Assembly (NCBI GenBank): GCA_030608745.1 | Contig: JAUWDQ010000131.1 | Span: forward strand, 1 to 7,315 | Length of the DNA: 7,315 nucleotides | Reading direction: 5' to 3' | Origin: Pseudomonadota bacterium | GTDB taxonomy: Bacteria > Desulfobacterota > BSN033 > WVXP01 > G020346125 | Part shown: in pieces, positions 5,203-7,315 of the stretch | Position numbering within the stretch: position 1 is the first letter of the stretch | Layout: each line of letters opens with the position of its first letter | Translations under genes and position numbers: made by a program | The notes under the pieces: model-generated | Seen by the model: only the letters and a program-made list of their open reading frames with translations | Database searches by the model: none | Told to the model about the DNA's origin: nothing

Positions 5203-7293
5203 TTATGAGCTCTTTCTTTCGATGATGAGGTTCAATCTATCATCGATCGATGCCTCTGAATTGACCCCAACAATGGTTGTTGATTCCCTCTCCTCCACAA
5301 TGGCAGGCCCTTTGAACTTCGCCCCTGGCCTCAGGCTGTACCGGTCATATACCGGGCACGCTACAAACTTTCCCTGTTCCGGGAAATAGGCCTTCCGCTT
5401 TCCTCTCACTTCAGGCCCCCTCGGAGCCACCAGCTTGCCTGCGTATGTGACCTCCAGGGAAGGGGATGGACATTCGGCTCTAAGATTCCAGGTGAGCGCC
5501 TGGATGGGAGTATCGGTCATGTATCGGCTGAAAGCCTTTTCATAGGCTTTATAAAAGGCCTTCGTAATCTCAGGAAGGCTTTCAGAGCCGAGCTTGCCGT
5601 TTGGTATGGGGGATGGGATTTCATAAAACTGCCCTGCATATCGCATGTCAGCCGATCTCTCGATGACGATCTCCTCCCGCGAGGCCCCCGTTTCAATGAG
5701 GGAGGAGAGAGCCTCCTCTTCCATCTCCTGATAGATCCTATTGACGTACTGCCAGTCGATTGAATCGAGCCGGGAGATATAGCTGCGGGAGAAATCGAGG
5801 GCCATGGGGGTCACGAGAAGCCCCAATGCAGAAGCGGTTCCTGCAGCCGGGGGGCAAATGATCGTCTTGATTTTCAAAAGCTCAGCGATTCGAAAGGCAT
5901 GAATGGGGCCTGCTCCTCCAAAGGCCATGAGGACGTAACGTCTGGGATCCTTGCCGCGTTCCGCGATGTGGATGCGGGTGGCCGTGGCCATGTTTTCCGT
6001 CACGATCTGATTGATTCCCATGGCAGCTTCTTCCACGCTGATTCCAAGTGCATCGGCCAGCTTCCTTTTCATCACCTCCCTTGCGCGTGCCGCATCCAGG
6101 GCCATCTCCCCACCCAGGAAGTAATCGGGATTCAGATAACCCAAAATGAGGGCGGCATCGGTCACGGTGGGATCTTCACCTCCGAATCCGTAGCATGCCG
6201 GTCCGGGCGAAGCCCCCGCACTTTGAGGTCCAACCTTGGCTAACCCCATTTGGTCGATATACCCTATGCTCCCCCCACCTGCACCGATTTCTATCATTTC
6301 TATAGAGGGGATCTTAAAGGAAAAACCGCTTCCCCTCTTAAAACGACTGATCCGTGCTGCCTCAAATTCCCTCGAATAGGATGGTCTGCCATCGTTGATG
6401 AGGCATATCTTGGCGGTTGTCCCACCCATGTCAAAGGAGATGAGGTCGTTTAAACCCATGGCCCTTCCATAAAAACTGGCCACCAGGGCGCCGGCAGCTG
6501 GCCCTGATTCGCACAGTTTAATGGGGAATTCCGCGGCCAGCCTCACATTGGTAATTCCGCCGCTTGAGAGCATCGCGTAAAAGGCGCCGTTAAATCCCTT
6601 TTTTTTCAATTGCGTCCCTAGATAGCGCAGGTACTTCTTCATGATGGGCTGGACATAGGCGTTGGCAACCGTCGTTGAGGTCCTTTCGTATTCCCTGATC
6701 TCCGGTGCCACGCGGCTGGAGAGGGAAACATGGAAGGAGGGAAATTCCCCTTGAAGGCATTCTTGGATCTGGCGCTCATGGATGGGATTTCTGTAGGAGT
6801 GAAGCAGGCAGACCGCGATGGAAGTGATATCCTGCTTTTCGAAATATCGAGCGGCTTCTCTTACTTCGTTCAAGTTCAAGGGTTCTCGAATCTGGCCTTC
6901 AGCGGTTATCCTTTCCGAGATGCCCAATCGCAAGCGTCTCGGAACAAGCGCTTTGGGCCGTTCGATGCTCAAATCGTAAAGCTCGTACCGATTTTCATTG
7001 CCCGTTTCCAGGACATCGCGGAAACCTTTGGTGGTCATCAGGCCTGTGGGAGCTCCTTTGCGCTCGATGAGTGTGTTTGTGACGAGAGTCGTCCCATGGA
7101 TGACGGTGGATAGATCCTCAATGGGGACTCCTGCCCTTTTCAAAATTTCCCCGGACCCTTTAATTACTGCCTGGGAGGGATCTTCAGGGGTGGTCAAGGT
7201 CTTGCCGACCTCCATCCTTCCATTATCTTCGTTGAGCAAGACGAAATCCGTGAAGGTGCCTCCCACATCAACACCCAGGTTATGCTTTGACAT
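5203..7293 (-). CDS. hyuA: Hydantoinase/oxoprolinase subunit A (HyuA family), ATP-dependent
   Basis: This 696-aa cytoplasmic protein has the full family length. Such subunits use ATP to activate and hydrolyse cyclic amides such as hydantoins, N-methylhydantoin or 5-oxoproline; related ones carboxylate acetone or acetophenone. The N-terminal domain opens with LGVDVGGTFTDFV (6-18), the phosphate loop of the ASKHA fold, then HGTTLVTNTLIERKGA (66-81). The central domain has ESGPAAG (262-268), SFDMGGTTAKI (286-296), EIGAGGGSI (335-343), VGPQSAGASPGPACYG (354-369) and AFGGAGPIHA (457-466), with PPAAGTASALG (481-491). The C-terminal domain has DMRYAGQFYEI (549-559) and GPAIVEERESTTIV (662-675). All nucleotide-binding motifs look intact. 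The ATG at 7293 has GGGGAGGAG 8 nt upstream. A partner HyuB usually sits beside it; here the next gene downstream is the binding protein, so HyuB must lie upstream outside the window or elsewhere. The exact substrate is unknown. Confidence 0.93.
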   Translation of the reverse strand: MSKHNLGVDVGGTFTDFVLLNEDNGRMEVGKTLTTPEDPSQAVIKGSGEILKRAGVPIEDLSTVIHGTTLVTNTLIERKGAPTGLMTTKGFRDVLETGNENRYELYDLSIERPKALVPRRLRLGISERITAEGQIREPLNLNEVREAARYFEKQDITSIAVCLLHSYRNPIHERQIQECLQGEFPSFHVSLSSRVAPEIREYERTSTTVANAYVQPIMKKYLRYLGTQLKKKGFNGAFYAMLSSGGITNVRLAAEFPIKLCESGPAAGALVASFYGRAMGLNDLISFDMGGTTAKICLINDGRPSYSREFEAARISRFKRGSGFSFKIPSIEMIEIGAGGGSIGYIDQMGLAKVGPQSAGASPGPACYGFGGEDPTVTDAALILGYLNPDYFLGGEMALDAARAREVMKRKLADALGISVEEAAMGINQIVTENMATATRIHIAERGKDPRRYVLMAFGGAGPIHAFRIAELLKIKTIICPPAAGTASALGLLVTPMALDFSRSYISRLDSIDWQYVNRIYQEMEEEALSSLIETGASREEIVIERSADMRYAGQFYEIPSPIPNGKLGSESLPEITKAFYKAYEKAFSRYMTDTPIQALTWNLRAECPSPSLEVTYAGKLVAPRGPEVRGKRKAYFPEQGKFVACPVYDRYSLRPGAKFKGPAIVEERESTTIVGVNSEASIDDRLNLIIERKSS

Positions 7294-7301
7294 GTTGCTT
7301 T

Positions 7302-7310
7302 CTCCTCCCC
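7302..7310 (-). promoter_or_regulatory. Ribosome binding site of hyuA
   Basis: GGGGAGGAG lies 8 nt before ATG 7293 and supports that start, which also places the GVDVGGT motif at the family's usual distance from the N-terminus. Confidence 0.7.
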
Positions 7311-7315
7311 AACTG

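Overview
All genes in this window lie on the minus strand. They form one catabolic or uptake locus, read from high to low coordinates: an ATP-dependent hydantoinase/oxoprolinase A subunit (hyuA-like, 5203-7293), a secreted dipeptide-type ABC substrate-binding protein (3354-4976), its two permeases (dppB-like 2342-3286, dppC-like 1475-2308), and the N-terminal 367 codons of an argininosuccinate-lyase superfamily enzyme (1-1103) that runs off the left edge. No ORF on the plus strand looks like a real gene.

Regulatory DNA sits in two places. The 226-nt gap between hyuA and the binding-protein gene holds a near-consensus sigma-70 promoter (TTGACA, 17 nt, TATAGT). Its leader of about 125 nt carries a 14-nt perfect match to the usual anti-Shine-Dalgarno end of 16S rRNA and a 22-codon upstream ORF whose TGA overlaps the next ATG as ATGA. 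The short gap between the binding-protein gene and dppB holds a 12-bp perfect hairpin followed by a T-rich stretch, probably a leaky terminator that keeps the binding protein in excess over the permeases. The 371-nt gap between dppC and the lyase holds a 9-bp hairpin and a large inverted repeat built from degenerate 8-bp TGGAATNN units, which looks like an intergenic repeat element.

The likely physiology is uptake and breakdown of a small nitrogenous compound. The transporter would import a peptide-like or amide-like ligand. HyuA would hydrolyse a cyclic amide such as a hydantoin or 5-oxoproline, and the lyase would cleave a C-N bond, probably releasing fumarate. The lyase keeps the catalytic Ser-His and the SSxMPQKKNP loop but has lost the Asn of the GRSRND motif, so it may not be a housekeeping ArgH. 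The two transporter ATPases (DppD/DppF) and the HyuB subunit are not in the window.

The organism is a Gram-negative-type bacterium of mid GC with strong Shine-Dalgarno sites. The octameric TGGAATNN repeats recall intergenic repeats I associate with deltaproteobacterial (Desulfobacterota) genomes, but that assignment is only an inference.
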